59,924 nucleotides of DNA from Pseudomonadota bacterium (GTDB lineage Bacteria; Myxococcota_A; UBA796; GCA-2862545), in NCBI GenBank assembly GCA_005776945.1, contig SXOB01000009.1, positions 1 through 59,924 on the forward strand, in the 5' to 3' direction. Position numbers and translations under genes: made by a program. Positions 1 through 9,484 of the stretch are shown one piece after another. Positions within the stretch are counted from its first letter, which is position 1. Every line of letters begins with the position of its first letter. The notes beneath the pieces are model-generated. The model did not search any database and was not told where the DNA came from. It worked only from the letters and a program-made list of their open reading frames with translations.

Positions 1-2
1 TC

Positions 3-1423
<1,421 letters not shown>

Positions 1424-1427
<4 letters not shown>

Positions 1428-2275
1428 ACCCCGTCGCCTTTATCGACGCGGCGCTCGACGAGGACATGCCGTCTGGCGACGCGACCAGCCTGGCGACGCT
1501 CGAGGCCGCTTGGCGCGGAGAGGGCAGGGTTCTCGCCAAAGAGGACCTCGTCATCAGCGGCTCCGACCTGGCGACGCTCGCCCTGGAAAGGGCCGCACTG
1601 CGTGTGGGCGGCGATGTGCAGGTCGCCTTGCACGTCGAGGACGGTACGCGAGTGGCGGCGGGGACGGTCGTTGCGAACGTCCGCGGATCCTTCGCCGCCC
1701 TCCTTGCGGGTGAACGCCTTGCGCTCAACGTGTGGATGCACCTTTCCGGCGTAGCCACGCAGACCGCGAAACACGTTGCGGCCGCTGGCCCTCACGGCCC
1801 AAGTGTGCTGGACACACGGAAGACCACCCCGCTGCACCGGCCGTGGGAGAAGCGGGCCGTCCTTCACGGCGGCGGGCGCAACCACCGAACGAATCTGTCG
1901 GACGGCATCCTCATCAAGGACAACCACGTCGACGCCGTCGGCGACCTCGGCGAGGCCGTCCGCCGCGCGCGCCAACGCGCCCACCACCTCCTGCGCATCG
2001 AGGTGGAGGTGCGGCGCCTCGAGGAAGTCGACGTCGCTTTGGAAGCGGGTGCTGACGCCCTTCTGCTCGACAACTTCTCCAACGAGGAGTTGGCCGTGGC
2101 GGTCGCGCGAGCCCGCGCCATCCAACCCGGTGTCTACCTGGAGGCGTCCGGTGGGATGACCGCGGAGCGAATCGCCTCTCTCCGCTCCATCGGCCTCGAC
2201 GCCATCAGCGTAGGGGGCCTGATCCACCAGGCGCGTTGGGTCGACCTGTCGATGAAGGTCGCGCGGCTCCGGTAG
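1424..2275 (+). CDS. nadC: Nicotinate-nucleotide pyrophosphorylase (carboxylating)
   Basis: Quinolinate phosphoribosyltransferase: converts quinolinate and PRPP to nicotinate mononucleotide in de novo NAD synthesis. The 283-residue length is normal. Diagnostic segments are HLSGVATQTA, VLDTRKTTPLHRPWEKRAV, the GGGRNHR substrate loop and ILIKDNHV, followed by the C-terminal barrel motif LEASGGM. The GTG start overlaps the valS stop by four bases, so the two are probably co-translated. Its 3' end overlaps the convergent subtilase reading frame by 71 bases. I see no nadA or nadB nearby. Confident call. Confidence 0.96.
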
Positions 2276-3917
2276 CTCGCCGCCTCCACCCAAGGGGCAG
2301 GGCGAGGAGCCCGATGGCGGCGCCGCCTTCGTCGCATCCCCCCGCTGGGGCCGGGGGCGGATGTTCCGGTTTGACGACGGTGAGGGTGGTCTCCGCCGAC
2401 CACGGGCCGGGGCCCCAGGGATCGATGGCGCGGACCTTCCAGGTGACGACGTCTCCGACCTCCAGGTAGTCGTCGAGGTCGACCCAGCCGTCGGTCGTCT
2501 GCAGCTTGTTCTTGTCCGAGGCCTCCCACCACCACGAGACTTCGTGCGTCAGGACGTCGCCGTCGGGGTCCACTGCGGGTTCCCAGGCGATCACGGCCCG
2601 ACCTTTGGGCGTGGTTTCCACGACGCGCAACGGTACTGGCGCCAGCGGCTCCGTGTTGGCCACCGCTGCGACAGCCGCGCCGGCGTCGACACGTCCACAC
2701 CCGTAGTAGGGACTCCGGCCATCGACGGACCACAAGCCGCCGATGAGGTCGTTCTTGGTGGCCGTGAGGCACAGGTATTCACGGGCGTCGGCCGCAGTGA
2801 GCCGTGGATTCGCGGAGAACATGAGCGCCATGACGCCAGCGACGACGGGCGTCGCTGCCGACGTGCCATTAAAGTAGTCGGCGAAGGCGTCGTCACCGTC
2901 GTAGCTGCCGTACCCTCCCGGGGTCATGTCGGTCGTCAGCAGCCCGGTCGGCGCCGCAATGTCGACGGCGTCGCCGAAGGAACTGTAGCCGGCGCGGACA
3001 TCCCACGGCTCCACTGCAGCTACGACCACCGCGCGCTCGTCCGCCAACATGGCGTCGTTGTCGATGTCGCATGCGCTGTTTCCAGCGGCGAAGACGACGG
3101 CTGCGCCAAGCCCTCCTCGCCCTTGCTCTTCGGCGTAGGCGTACATGTCGTCGAACAGCGAGTAGTCGGGGATGACGGGGCAGCCGTAGGACCAGCCCCA
3201 GCTGTTGGACAACACAGTGGCGCCCTCGTCGACGCTGTCCGAGAAGCCCACGTACAAATCGTCGAGGCTCGTGTAGCCTCCGATCAAATGCACCGCGAGA
3301 ACCTCGGCTTCCCACGCGACCCCGGCCACGCCAAACCCGTTGTTGCCGAGGCCCGCAGCGACGCCGGCGCACGCCGTGCCGTGGGGGCCACTGTCGTCGG
3401 GACTCGGCCAGGATTCTCGGTCCCCATCGATGAGATCGATGCCAGATCGGACGTTGAGGTCCGGGTGGTCGAGTTGAACGCCCGAATCGAGGACGGCGAT
3501 GGTCTGCCCGGCCCCGGACGCATGGGCCCATGCCGCCGTTGCGTTGATGTCGACGCCGAGCACCCCGCCGTGCTGGAGGGTGTTCTCGATGTGCCACATG
3601 TCGGCCACGAACGGGTCCGAGGGCAGGACGTCGAGCCTGAGATCGGCGATCAAGTTGGGGATGGCCCACGAGACACCCGGCTGGCCGTGCAACCAGCGCG
3701 CGAAGGCGAGGTCGTCGACGTCGGCGTCGAGTCGGATGAGGACAACGTGGCCCTTGCGGCGGAGGACCTCCGCGACGTCCGGCATCGTCGCCAGCGAATC
3801 CGGGTCGGAGACGGAGGCAAGCACGTCGCCAGTCCGCCCAAGCACACCATCCAAGGCCGAAAGCGAGACCCGTTCAACGCTACCGTTGACGTAGAAGGTG
3901 TCGTCCGCGAGGTCCAT
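2205..3917 (-). CDS. S8 family serine protease (subtilase) with MYXO-CTERM-like tail
   Basis: Probably an exported subtilisin-like protease. From the ATG at 3917 it is 570 residues: an inhibitor-like prodomain (~1-95), a peptidase S8 domain with catalytic Asp144 (IAVLDSGVQLDHPD), His179 (SGPHGTACAG), oxyanion Asn280 (VVFAAGN) and Ser353 (NGTSAATPVVAG), then a fibronectin-III-like module (~425-515). A Gly-Gly-Cys, hydrophobic, WRRR segment (~526-547) resembles a MYXO-CTERM sorting tail, followed by an odd 23-residue extension read antisense to nadC. No signal peptide is visible at or upstream of the chosen start, which is strange for an anchored protein, so the start is uncertain. It is divergent from the Cys-rich lipoprotein, with 48 bases between the two starts. 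Confidence 0.88.
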   Translation of the reverse strand: MDLADDTFYVNGSVERVSLSALDGVLGRTGDVLASVSDPDSLATMPDVAEVLRRKGHVVLIRLDADVDDLAFARWLHGQPGVSWAIPNLIADLRLDVLPSDPFVADMWHIENTLQHGGVLGVDINATAAWAHASGAGQTIAVLDSGVQLDHPDLNVRSGIDLIDGDRESWPSPDDSGPHGTACAGVAAGLGNNGFGVAGVAWEAEVLAVHLIGGYTSLDDLYVGFSDSVDEGATVLSNSWGWSYGCPVIPDYSLFDDMYAYAEEQGRGGLGAAVVFAAGNSACDIDNDAMLADERAVVVAAVEPWDVRAGYSSFGDAVDIAAPTGLLTTDMTPGGYGSYDGDDAFADYFNGTSAATPVVAGVMALMFSANPRLTAADAREYLCLTATKNDLIGGLWSVDGRSPYYGCGRVDAGAAVAAVANTEPLAPVPLRVVETTPKGRAVIAWEPAVDPDGDVLTHEVSWWWEASDKNKLQTTDGWVDLDDYLEVGDVVTWKVRAIDPWGPGPWSAETTLTVVKPEHPPPAPAGGCDEGGAAIGLLALPLGWRRRATGAARPSSTGRPNAPGGSGPLR

Positions 3918-3965
3918 GCCGGCTTCTATCGGCGGACGACCCAAGGCGTCTGGATATGTGGAGAC

Positions 3966-5315
3966 ATGATCGTGATGTGGCTTGCCTGTGGTGACGTCGA
4001 TCCCACGGTTTGGGTGCCTCCTGGCTGTGGCGATGGGGTCCTCGACGCCGACGAAGCGTGCGACGACGGGCCGGCAAACAGCGACATCCGGCCCGACGCG
4101 TGTCGGACCCATTGCCAGCTTCCGACCTGCGGAGATGGTGCGACGGATGCAGGGGAGGGATGCGACGACGGCGGTCATGTCGGGGCCGACGGTTGCGACC
4201 CGGACTGCCTCACCGAGACCGGCGCCCTGGAGGTGGAGCCCAACGACGATTCGGGCTCCGCCAATGCCCCGTCCACCGTTTGGCACGCGACCCTTCCCGA
4301 AGGAGACGTCGATTGCGTGCACGTCGACGTCCCCGCCTGTGGGGCGGTACACGTCGTCGAATCCGGTCGCTGCGAACCCGGCCTTGCGCTGACACTCCTG
4401 AACCCCCTCGGCATGGTCCGAGCGTCGGGAGGCATCGGCCCTGACGGGTGCGTCGTCATCGACCCTGCAGACGAACCGGGAGCGCGATGGATCGATGCCG
4501 GTCTCTGGTCGGTCTGTGCGACCTCCGTCACGGGCGCCGAGGTTGCGGGCACCACGCTGACGTTCTCGACCCCGGACCCCGTCGCCGAGGACCTCCCTGT
4601 CAACGGGGGCGACATCGACGCCGATGGCACATCGGATGTGTGCGACGCCGACCGAGACGGCGATGGCCTCGACAACGACGCGGACAACTGCCCCGACACG
4701 TCGAATGGCCCGAATACGCCACCCTCGACGTTGACGTCATCGGGCACCATACGAAGCTGGCTTACCCTCGGCCCCTTTACGGATGTGGTGTCACCGGACG
4801 TCTGCCTCCCGTCCGCCGTGCCGTACGCGGGAGAGCCAGGGCCGTGGGACTACGCCGTCGGCGACGTCAGCTCGGGCGTCCCATGGAGCCTCGCCATTTT
4901 GGCGGGCGACACCCTCGACTTTTTGCCGGCCTACGGCTGGGTGGGGGCCCCTCGCGAAGCGTACGCCCTTGTGACGCTGACCTCGCCCCGCGACGTCGAG
5001 GCCACATTGTCCTACGGGGTGGACGACGGCTCGCGCATCTGGTTCGATGGCGAGGAACTGGGGACCGTCTCGTCGTGTCAGGGCGTCAACGCCGACCAGT
5101 TCCAGCAACCGCTTTCGATCGCCGAAGGGGATCACACGCTCGTCATGAAGGTCCACGACGCGGGCGGCGGCTGGGGTCTCACGGCGCGGCTGCTTGACGA
5201 GGCCGGGGCCCCGATCGTCGACATCGTGCTGACTCCTGGGCCCGCAGGTTGGGTGGCGGACCAGACGGACGGCGACAGCGATGGGCTGGGGGACGTTTGC
5301 GACCCGACGCCCTGA
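3966..5315 (+). CDS. Cys-rich DUF4215/TSP3 surface lipoprotein
   Basis: Predicted lipoprotein of 449 residues. The N-terminus MIVMWLAC would be an extremely short lipoprotein signal with the lipidated Cys at position 8. Next come Myxococcus-type Cys-rich repeats (CGDGVLDADEACDDG and CGDGATDAGEGCDDG, ~21-80), a region opening with EVEPNDDSGSANA like a PPC (pre-peptidase C-terminal) domain (~85-215), a TSP3 calcium-binding stretch (DADRDGDGLDNDADNCPD), and a C-terminal beta-sandwich-like domain (DDGSRIWFDGEE, HTLVMKVHDAGGGWG) ending in another TSP3 half repeat. No enzymatic residues are apparent; adhesion or matrix binding is an inference. Longer upstream frames are antisense shadow of the protease. 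Confidence 0.85.
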   Translation: MIVMWLACGDVDPTVWVPPGCGDGVLDADEACDDGPANSDIRPDACRTHCQLPTCGDGATDAGEGCDDGGHVGADGCDPDCLTETGALEVEPNDDSGSANAPSTVWHATLPEGDVDCVHVDVPACGAVHVVESGRCEPGLALTLLNPLGMVRASGGIGPDGCVVIDPADEPGARWIDAGLWSVCATSVTGAEVAGTTLTFSTPDPVAEDLPVNGGDIDADGTSDVCDADRDGDGLDNDADNCPDTSNGPNTPPSTLTSSGTIRSWLTLGPFTDVVSPDVCLPSAVPYAGEPGPWDYAVGDVSSGVPWSLAILAGDTLDFLPAYGWVGAPREAYALVTLTSPRDVEATLSYGVDDGSRIWFDGEELGTVSSCQGVNADQFQQPLSIAEGDHTLVMKVHDAGGGWGLTARLLDEAGAPIVDIVLTPGPAGWVADQTDGDSDGLGDVCDPTP

Positions 5316-6022
5316 CGGCGTGGTGGCACGAGGCGGAACGATTTTCCGCTCAGATGGCGGCGGAGGGCCTTCCAGATCCGCGCGTGCTGGCTGAGACTGG
5401 CTCGACCAACGACGATGCCATGGCGCTCGGTCGTGCCGGCGCCCCAGAGGGAACCGTCGTCTTGGCGGCGGCCCAATCCGGAGGCCGGGGCCGGCTCGGC
5501 CGGGCGTGGGCGACGGTTCCGGGTGCACTCGCGATGTCGATCGTCCTCCGACCAAAGGAAGCGGTGACGCGATGGCCGTTGCGGCTGCTTGGTGGCGCCG
5601 TTGACCTTGCGACCGCGTGGGGGCCGGCGTGGCACGTCAAGTGGCCAAACGACGTCGTGGCCGCGGACGGCCGCAAGGTCTCGGGCCTGCTTGCGGAGGC
5701 CGACACGGCAGCGGGAGTGCTTGTCGTCGGTGTCGGCGTCAACGTCGGTCGGCCGCCCGACCTTCCGACGGCAGCGTCGTTGGGGCGCGACGACCTTGGT
5801 GCCGTGGCTTGGGACGTCGCACGCGCGTTCCTGCGCCCACAGCCCGATGCCCTGGCTCGATTCACCAAGCGGATGCTCGGGATGGGGCGGCGCGTGACGG
5901 TCGGGGACTGGGCCGGAACGGTCGTTGGGCTCGCGGACGACGGCGGCCTACGTCTGGAAACCGACACGGGTCCACGCGTCGTGCACGCCGGCGACGTGGC
6001 CCTCGTGAGCGAAGCCCGGTAG
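5297..6022 (+). CDS. birA: Biotin--[acetyl-CoA-carboxylase] ligase
   Basis: Attaches biotin to the carboxyl carrier protein via biotinyl-AMP. Recognisable features: ETGSTNDDAM near the N-terminus, the biotin/ATP loop AAQSGGRGRLGRAW (GRGRxGR type), WPNDVV and the lysine-containing segment DGRKVSGLL, and a C-terminal SH3-like domain (GRRVTVGDWAGTVVGLADDGG). There is no N-terminal helix-turn-helix, so this is a group I enzyme without repressor function. I chose the TTG at 5297 because it follows GGGGGA at good spacing and overlaps the preceding gene by 19 bases; an ATG at 5354 is the alternative. About 241 residues, normal for the short form. Confidence 0.93.
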   Translation: MRPDALTAWWHEAERFSAQMAAEGLPDPRVLAETGSTNDDAMALGRAGAPEGTVVLAAAQSGGRGRLGRAWATVPGALAMSIVLRPKEAVTRWPLRLLGGAVDLATAWGPAWHVKWPNDVVAADGRKVSGLLAEADTAAGVLVVGVGVNVGRPPDLPTAASLGRDDLGAVAWDVARAFLRPQPDALARFTKRMLGMGRRVTVGDWAGTVVGLADDGGLRLETDTGPRVVHAGDVALVSEAR

Positions 6023-6040
6023 GGGCGGGTCGGAGGCCGC

Positions 6041-6874
6041 GTGCTGGCCGCGATCCCTTACTTTCGAGCCGAGGTGATCGACCTCGACATTCCGGGGGTC
6101 GGGCACGTGCCGATCGACCCCTGGGCGACGTTGGTCTGCATCGGTTTCCTCGTCGGCCTCGAAATGGCGAGGACGCGCGCCATTCGCCTCCGCCTGGACG
6201 TTCGCGACGTGGTCGATGGGGCCGTCTTCATCGTCGGAATGGGCTTCCTGGTCGCACACTTTTTCACGGTCTGGTTCTACTTTCCAGAACGGATGTGGGT
6301 CGACGGGCAATGGTCGCTCGTTGCGACGTTGAGCGCGATGGCGCGCGTCTGGCAGGGCTTTGCGTCCACGGGAGGCTTCGTCGGGGCCGTCCTAGGCGCC
6401 GTGCTCTTCTACCGCTGGATTCGCCCACGGGACGCATGGCGGCACGCCGACGTCATCACGTACGGCTTTCCCGTCGGCTGGATCTTCGGGCGTATTGGCT
6501 GTGGCATCGTCCACGACCACATCGGCGCTCCGACGAATTGGCCCATCGGCATGGACTTTGGCGTCGACGGCGTGCGCCACGAGTTGGGGCTCTACGAGGC
6601 GGCACTGACCGTCCCGATCGCCATCGCCTTCCATGTCCTCGGCAAGAAGGACCAACCGCCGGGGACCTTTCTGGCGCTGTTTGGGATGGCATACGCGCCC
6701 ATCCGCTTCTTCCTCGACTTCCTCCGCAACGTCGACCTCGAGAACCAGGACCTGCGCTACTTCGGTCTCACACCGGCCCAATACGGCATGCTTGCGATGT
6801 TCGTCGCCGCGGCCGTGTTGTGGAGGCGCGTCCGGACGAAGCCGTTTGAGCCGCTTCCGTTGGACGGGACGTGA
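6041..6874 (+). CDS. lgt: Prolipoprotein diacylglyceryl transferase (divergent Lgt)
   Basis: Integral membrane enzyme that moves diacylglycerol from phosphatidylglycerol to the lipobox Cys of prolipoproteins, the first lipoprotein maturation step. 277 residues with about seven hydrophobic segments, FASTGGFVGAVLG, the signature-region motif GRIGCGIVHDHIG, HELGLYEAAL and a C-terminal FFLDFLRNVD segment. The signature keeps the leading Gly-Arg and closing Gly but departs from the classical GRIGNFINxExxG, with Asn replaced by Cys and Glu by Asp, so it is a divergent branch. The GTG start follows GGTCGGAGG. Relevant here because the window encodes many lipoproteins with unusual signals. Confidence 0.9.
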   Translation: MLAAIPYFRAEVIDLDIPGVGHVPIDPWATLVCIGFLVGLEMARTRAIRLRLDVRDVVDGAVFIVGMGFLVAHFFTVWFYFPERMWVDGQWSLVATLSAMARVWQGFASTGGFVGAVLGAVLFYRWIRPRDAWRHADVITYGFPVGWIFGRIGCGIVHDHIGAPTNWPIGMDFGVDGVRHELGLYEAALTVPIAIAFHVLGKKDQPPGTFLALFGMAYAPIRFFLDFLRNVDLENQDLRYFGLTPAQYGMLAMFVAAAVLWRRVRTKPFEPLPLDGT

Positions 6875-7248
6875 CCCCCGAGGAGGACGTCCGCGAGACA
6901 TGGGGCGGCTGGGCCCGGACGGGTTGTGCCGCCGTCGCCATCGTGGCCACGCCCATCGGCGTCGTGTTGACGCTGTCCATCCTGTCGTCCGCAGGCGCAG
7001 AAGGGGTGCCCGTCGGCGTTCTGGACCTGTTTATTGCAATGGGTGTGGCCGGAGTGCTCGCGCTGTCGCTGATCGCGGCCCTTGCGCCGTTCGCGGTCGC
7101 CGCCGTTTGGGTGGGTCGCCATGTGGCCCGGCGCCGTGCCATGGCGTTCCTTGAGGCCGCCGAGGTCGACGTGGGCGCCGCGACCGTCGCCGTCGATCAC
7201 TCCGCCGAAAAGACGCGACCGTCGGAGACGTTTCCGACGCCCCAGTAG
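6871..7248 (+). CDS. Small two-helix membrane protein, unknown function
   Basis: 125 residues with two predicted transmembrane helices (about residues 17-40 and 48-75), then a basic HVARRRAM stretch and a cytoplasmic-looking tail with no motif I recognise. The GTG start overlaps the lgt stop (GTGA), pointing to co-translation. Its last 52 bases overlap the 3' end of the convergent membrane protein gene. The coupling and the clean hydrophobic pattern argue that it is real; function unknown. Confidence 0.65.
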   Translation: MTPEEDVRETWGGWARTGCAAVAIVATPIGVVLTLSILSSAGAEGVPVGVLDLFIAMGVAGVLALSLIAALAPFAVAAVWVGRHVARRRAMAFLEAAEVDVGAATVAVDHSAEKTRPSETFPTPQ

Positions 7249-8561
7249 ACGAACACGCGACGGCCGGGGCGGCCGAGATCGTCCACATTCACCGTTCCGT
7301 CCGCCTGGGTGGGCACCTGCTTGGCCCAGGTCAGGGACGGGTCCAGGGACAACGCCCTGCGTTGCACCGACACGGGGATGACGGCCGCTTCGCGCGCGCC
7401 GGGCCGACGGTGACCAAGAAGCCGCCAATGGACGCCGTCGGAAAGTCGGTCGAGGACGATGCGCATGCCCACAGCATTCGACTCGACCTCGTCGACGACC
7501 AACCAAGCGTCCGCGCCGCGCGCGAGGTCTTCCGTGGAAGCGAGGAGGCTCGTGATGACTTGCGTCGCGACCCTCCTTGGCGCCAATGCGTCGACGTCGG
7601 GACCCACCACCATCGGCGATTGGCGCAGCAGGCCAAACAGGACGACGGCCGCGGCGGCCATCGGAACGGACCGATCGAGGCCCGCTGCGCGTGACAGGTT
7701 GACGAGGCCGATTCCCGCGACCCAGAGCAGGACGGGCGACCACGTTGCGCCCAGGGCGACCGCCGTCGAAGGGCTCAGGCCGGCCGTAGCCACCGTCGCC
7801 AGAAACGCCGCCGCGAAGGAACCCCACAGCGGGCGCACAACGGGGTCCCGGACGCCCTTCCACAATGCCGGGCTCAAGAGTAAGGCCACACCTAGGGCAG
7901 GTGCGATGGGGTCGTCGCCCCCCGGCCGACTCAAGGCGAGCGCCGCTGTGACGACCCGCGTTGCGCCGTCCAGCGACCCGAATGGGAGCCCGTCCATCGC
8001 GCCGACGCCGAGACTGACGACGAGCGCGAGTGCGTAGGGGCGCCCTTGGTGCCGACCCAATGTCCCTGCGGCGAACACAAGCAGGGGGATGGCGACGTCG
8101 TGGCTGAACGCGGCGAGAAAGCCTGCGACGACCGCGATCCTTGGGTGCCGGTTGTGGGCCATCGCGACAGCCCCCACCATGGCGACCGCGACATTCCAGC
8201 CGCGCAGCCACTCCCAAAGCGCCGCGCGCTCGGAGAAGGGAAAGGCGGCCATCGCCAGCGGCGCCAGCGCGACCATCCAACGAGGCAAAGACACGGCGGA
8301 GGCGACCGCAGCTGCCGCCCACATCGCCCCCACATAGGCGCCAAGGTCGATGAGCCGTTGACCGCGGACGTCGGCCCCGCCGAACCAAGCCAAGGCTTCA
8401 GGGACCCATCGTGCGACGAGGCCCGTCGATGAGGGGCGGGACGCCGCCCAACCGTCCCAAACGCTCGATCCGTAGGGGACCAAGTCCAGCGTGTCGCGGT
8501 AAGGCCACGCGACCGCGAGGCTGACCCCGATCACGACGGCGATGGCGGCGCCTCGTGGCAT
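7197..8561 (-). CDS. Polytopic membrane protein, unknown function
   Basis: About 454 residues from the ATG at 8561 (a GTG 30 bases upstream is an alternative). Roughly ten hydrophobic helices between residues 5 and 330 with interspersed Asp, Arg and Trp (for example PYRDTLDLVPYGSSVWDGW in the first loop), then a soluble C-terminal domain of about 120 residues ending WGVGNVSDGRVF. Architecture resembles polytopic glycosyltransferases (GT-C fold) or uncharacterised envelope proteins, but I do not see a clear catalytic DD or DE motif. It is divergent from the small membrane protein at 8644 and overlaps the 3' end of the lgt-linked gene. Function not assigned. Confidence 0.75.
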   Translation of the reverse strand: MPRGAAIAVVIGVSLAVAWPYRDTLDLVPYGSSVWDGWAASRPSSTGLVARWVPEALAWFGGADVRGQRLIDLGAYVGAMWAAAAVASAVSLPRWMVALAPLAMAAFPFSERAALWEWLRGWNVAVAMVGAVAMAHNRHPRIAVVAGFLAAFSHDVAIPLLVFAAGTLGRHQGRPYALALVVSLGVGAMDGLPFGSLDGATRVVTAALALSRPGGDDPIAPALGVALLLSPALWKGVRDPVVRPLWGSFAAAFLATVATAGLSPSTAVALGATWSPVLLWVAGIGLVNLSRAAGLDRSVPMAAAAVVLFGLLRQSPMVVGPDVDALAPRRVATQVITSLLASTEDLARGADAWLVVDEVESNAVGMRIVLDRLSDGVHWRLLGHRRPGAREAAVIPVSVQRRALSLDPSLTWAKQVPTQADGTVNVDDLGRPGRRVFVYWGVGNVSDGRVFSAE

Positions 8562-8643
8562 GCCGGACGGGCGTAACGGATGGTTCACGCTTGGGCGGCG
8601 GGCTGCCGGCGCGCAGTCGGCTAAGGGCGGGCCTGGAGGGACG

Positions 8644-9042
8644 ATGCGCGGACCTTTGCTGGCGGTCCACTTGCTCAGCGTCATGACGCTGTTCGGCACG
8701 GCGCTCATGACGGATTCGACCATCGCCGCGATTCGGCGCAACGCCGCTGACGCCCCCGCGCTCAGCCGCCAGCTGCACGCTCGGAACCTACCGGTCGAAC
8801 GTGCCGCGGCCTGGATCGCACTGGCCACCGGCATTGCCATGGTCGGCATCAATCCCGGGTTGATGGCGACGGGCCCGTGGATTCACGGAAAGCTTGGCTG
8901 CGGCCTGCTCGCGATTGTTCTACTTCTCGCTTCTCGCGCTGCCTGGGGCCCGGAGGGTCCGGCGCGTTGGGCTGCCCCTGTGCGCGGATTCGGGATGTTG
9001 TTGGCGGTGGGCGCGGTGGTGTGCGCCACCGTGTTGCGTTGA
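8644..9042 (+). CDS. Four-helix membrane protein (CopD/DUF2269-like)
   Basis: 132 residues with four hydrophobic helices (~3-22, 56-74, 77-95, 110-130). The ATG is preceded by CCTGGAGGGACG, a good ribosome binding site that fixes the start. The pattern of His in helix 1 (AVHLLSVMTLFG), Arg/Asn in the loop, and GPWIHGKLGCGLLAIVLLL in helix 3 resembles small membrane proteins of the DUF2269, CopD or HemJ type, in which conserved His may bind haem or metal; this is a weak family resemblance only. Confidence 0.7.
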   Translation: MRGPLLAVHLLSVMTLFGTALMTDSTIAAIRRNAADAPALSRQLHARNLPVERAAAWIALATGIAMVGINPGLMATGPWIHGKLGCGLLAIVLLLASRAAWGPEGPARWAAPVRGFGMLLAVGAVVCATVLR

Positions 9043-9051
9043 GGCGGCGCG

Positions 9052-9480
9052 ATGTGGTGGCTGTTTGTGGGGTTGGGCTGTCGTGGGATTCAAGGCGAGT
9101 TTGTCGTGGTCCTGGAGTCAGCGACATTTCCCGACGAGGTCTGCCCAGAGAGTGACTGGGGCTCCGACGAGTCCGAACCGGACGCGAGCATCCGCATCGA
9201 GACGGTGTGGGACGGCAGAACATGGAGCAGCTCGGTCGCCGAAAAGGGCGCTGAACCCGTTTGGGGCGAGCCGATCTTCGATGGCGTCGCTTTTTCGTCG
9301 AAGGACCTGATGGAGGAGGGGCTCCTCGTCACGCCCGTCGAGAACGACACGATCAATGGCGACGTGTTCGGCACACCCTTGGAGGGCGAGGTCTACGTTC
9401 TTGATCCTGAAGAGGTCCGGGCACGAGAGTTCGACGTCGTCCCCGGATGTGTCGACGTCATCTTCAGCATGGAACGCTAG
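9052..9480 (+). CDS. Small predicted lipoprotein with C2-like sequence pattern
   Basis: 142 residues. MWWLFVGLGC at the N-terminus reads as a very short lipoprotein signal with Cys10. The mature part contains TVWDGRTWSSS, EPVWGEPIF and LLVTPVENDTINGDVFGT, an order that resembles the NPxWxE ... V.D.D...D..G pattern of C2 domains (Ca2+/phospholipid-binding beta-sandwiches). This is pattern recognition, not a firm family call. It starts nine bases after the preceding gene and ends four bases before the convergent HtrA gene. Confidence 0.65.
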   Translation: MWWLFVGLGCRGIQGEFVVVLESATFPDEVCPESDWGSDESEPDASIRIETVWDGRTWSSSVAEKGAEPVWGEPIFDGVAFSSKDLMEEGLLVTPVENDTINGDVFGTPLEGEVYVLDPEEVRAREFDVVPGCVDVIFSMER

Positions 9481-9484
9481 CAGG

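Noticed and set aside
2361..3965. Long plus-strand frame upstream of the Cys-rich lipoprotein start
   Set aside because: It is antisense to the subtilase, whose catalytic triad identifies the true coding strand. Only the part from 3966 is coding on the plus strand.
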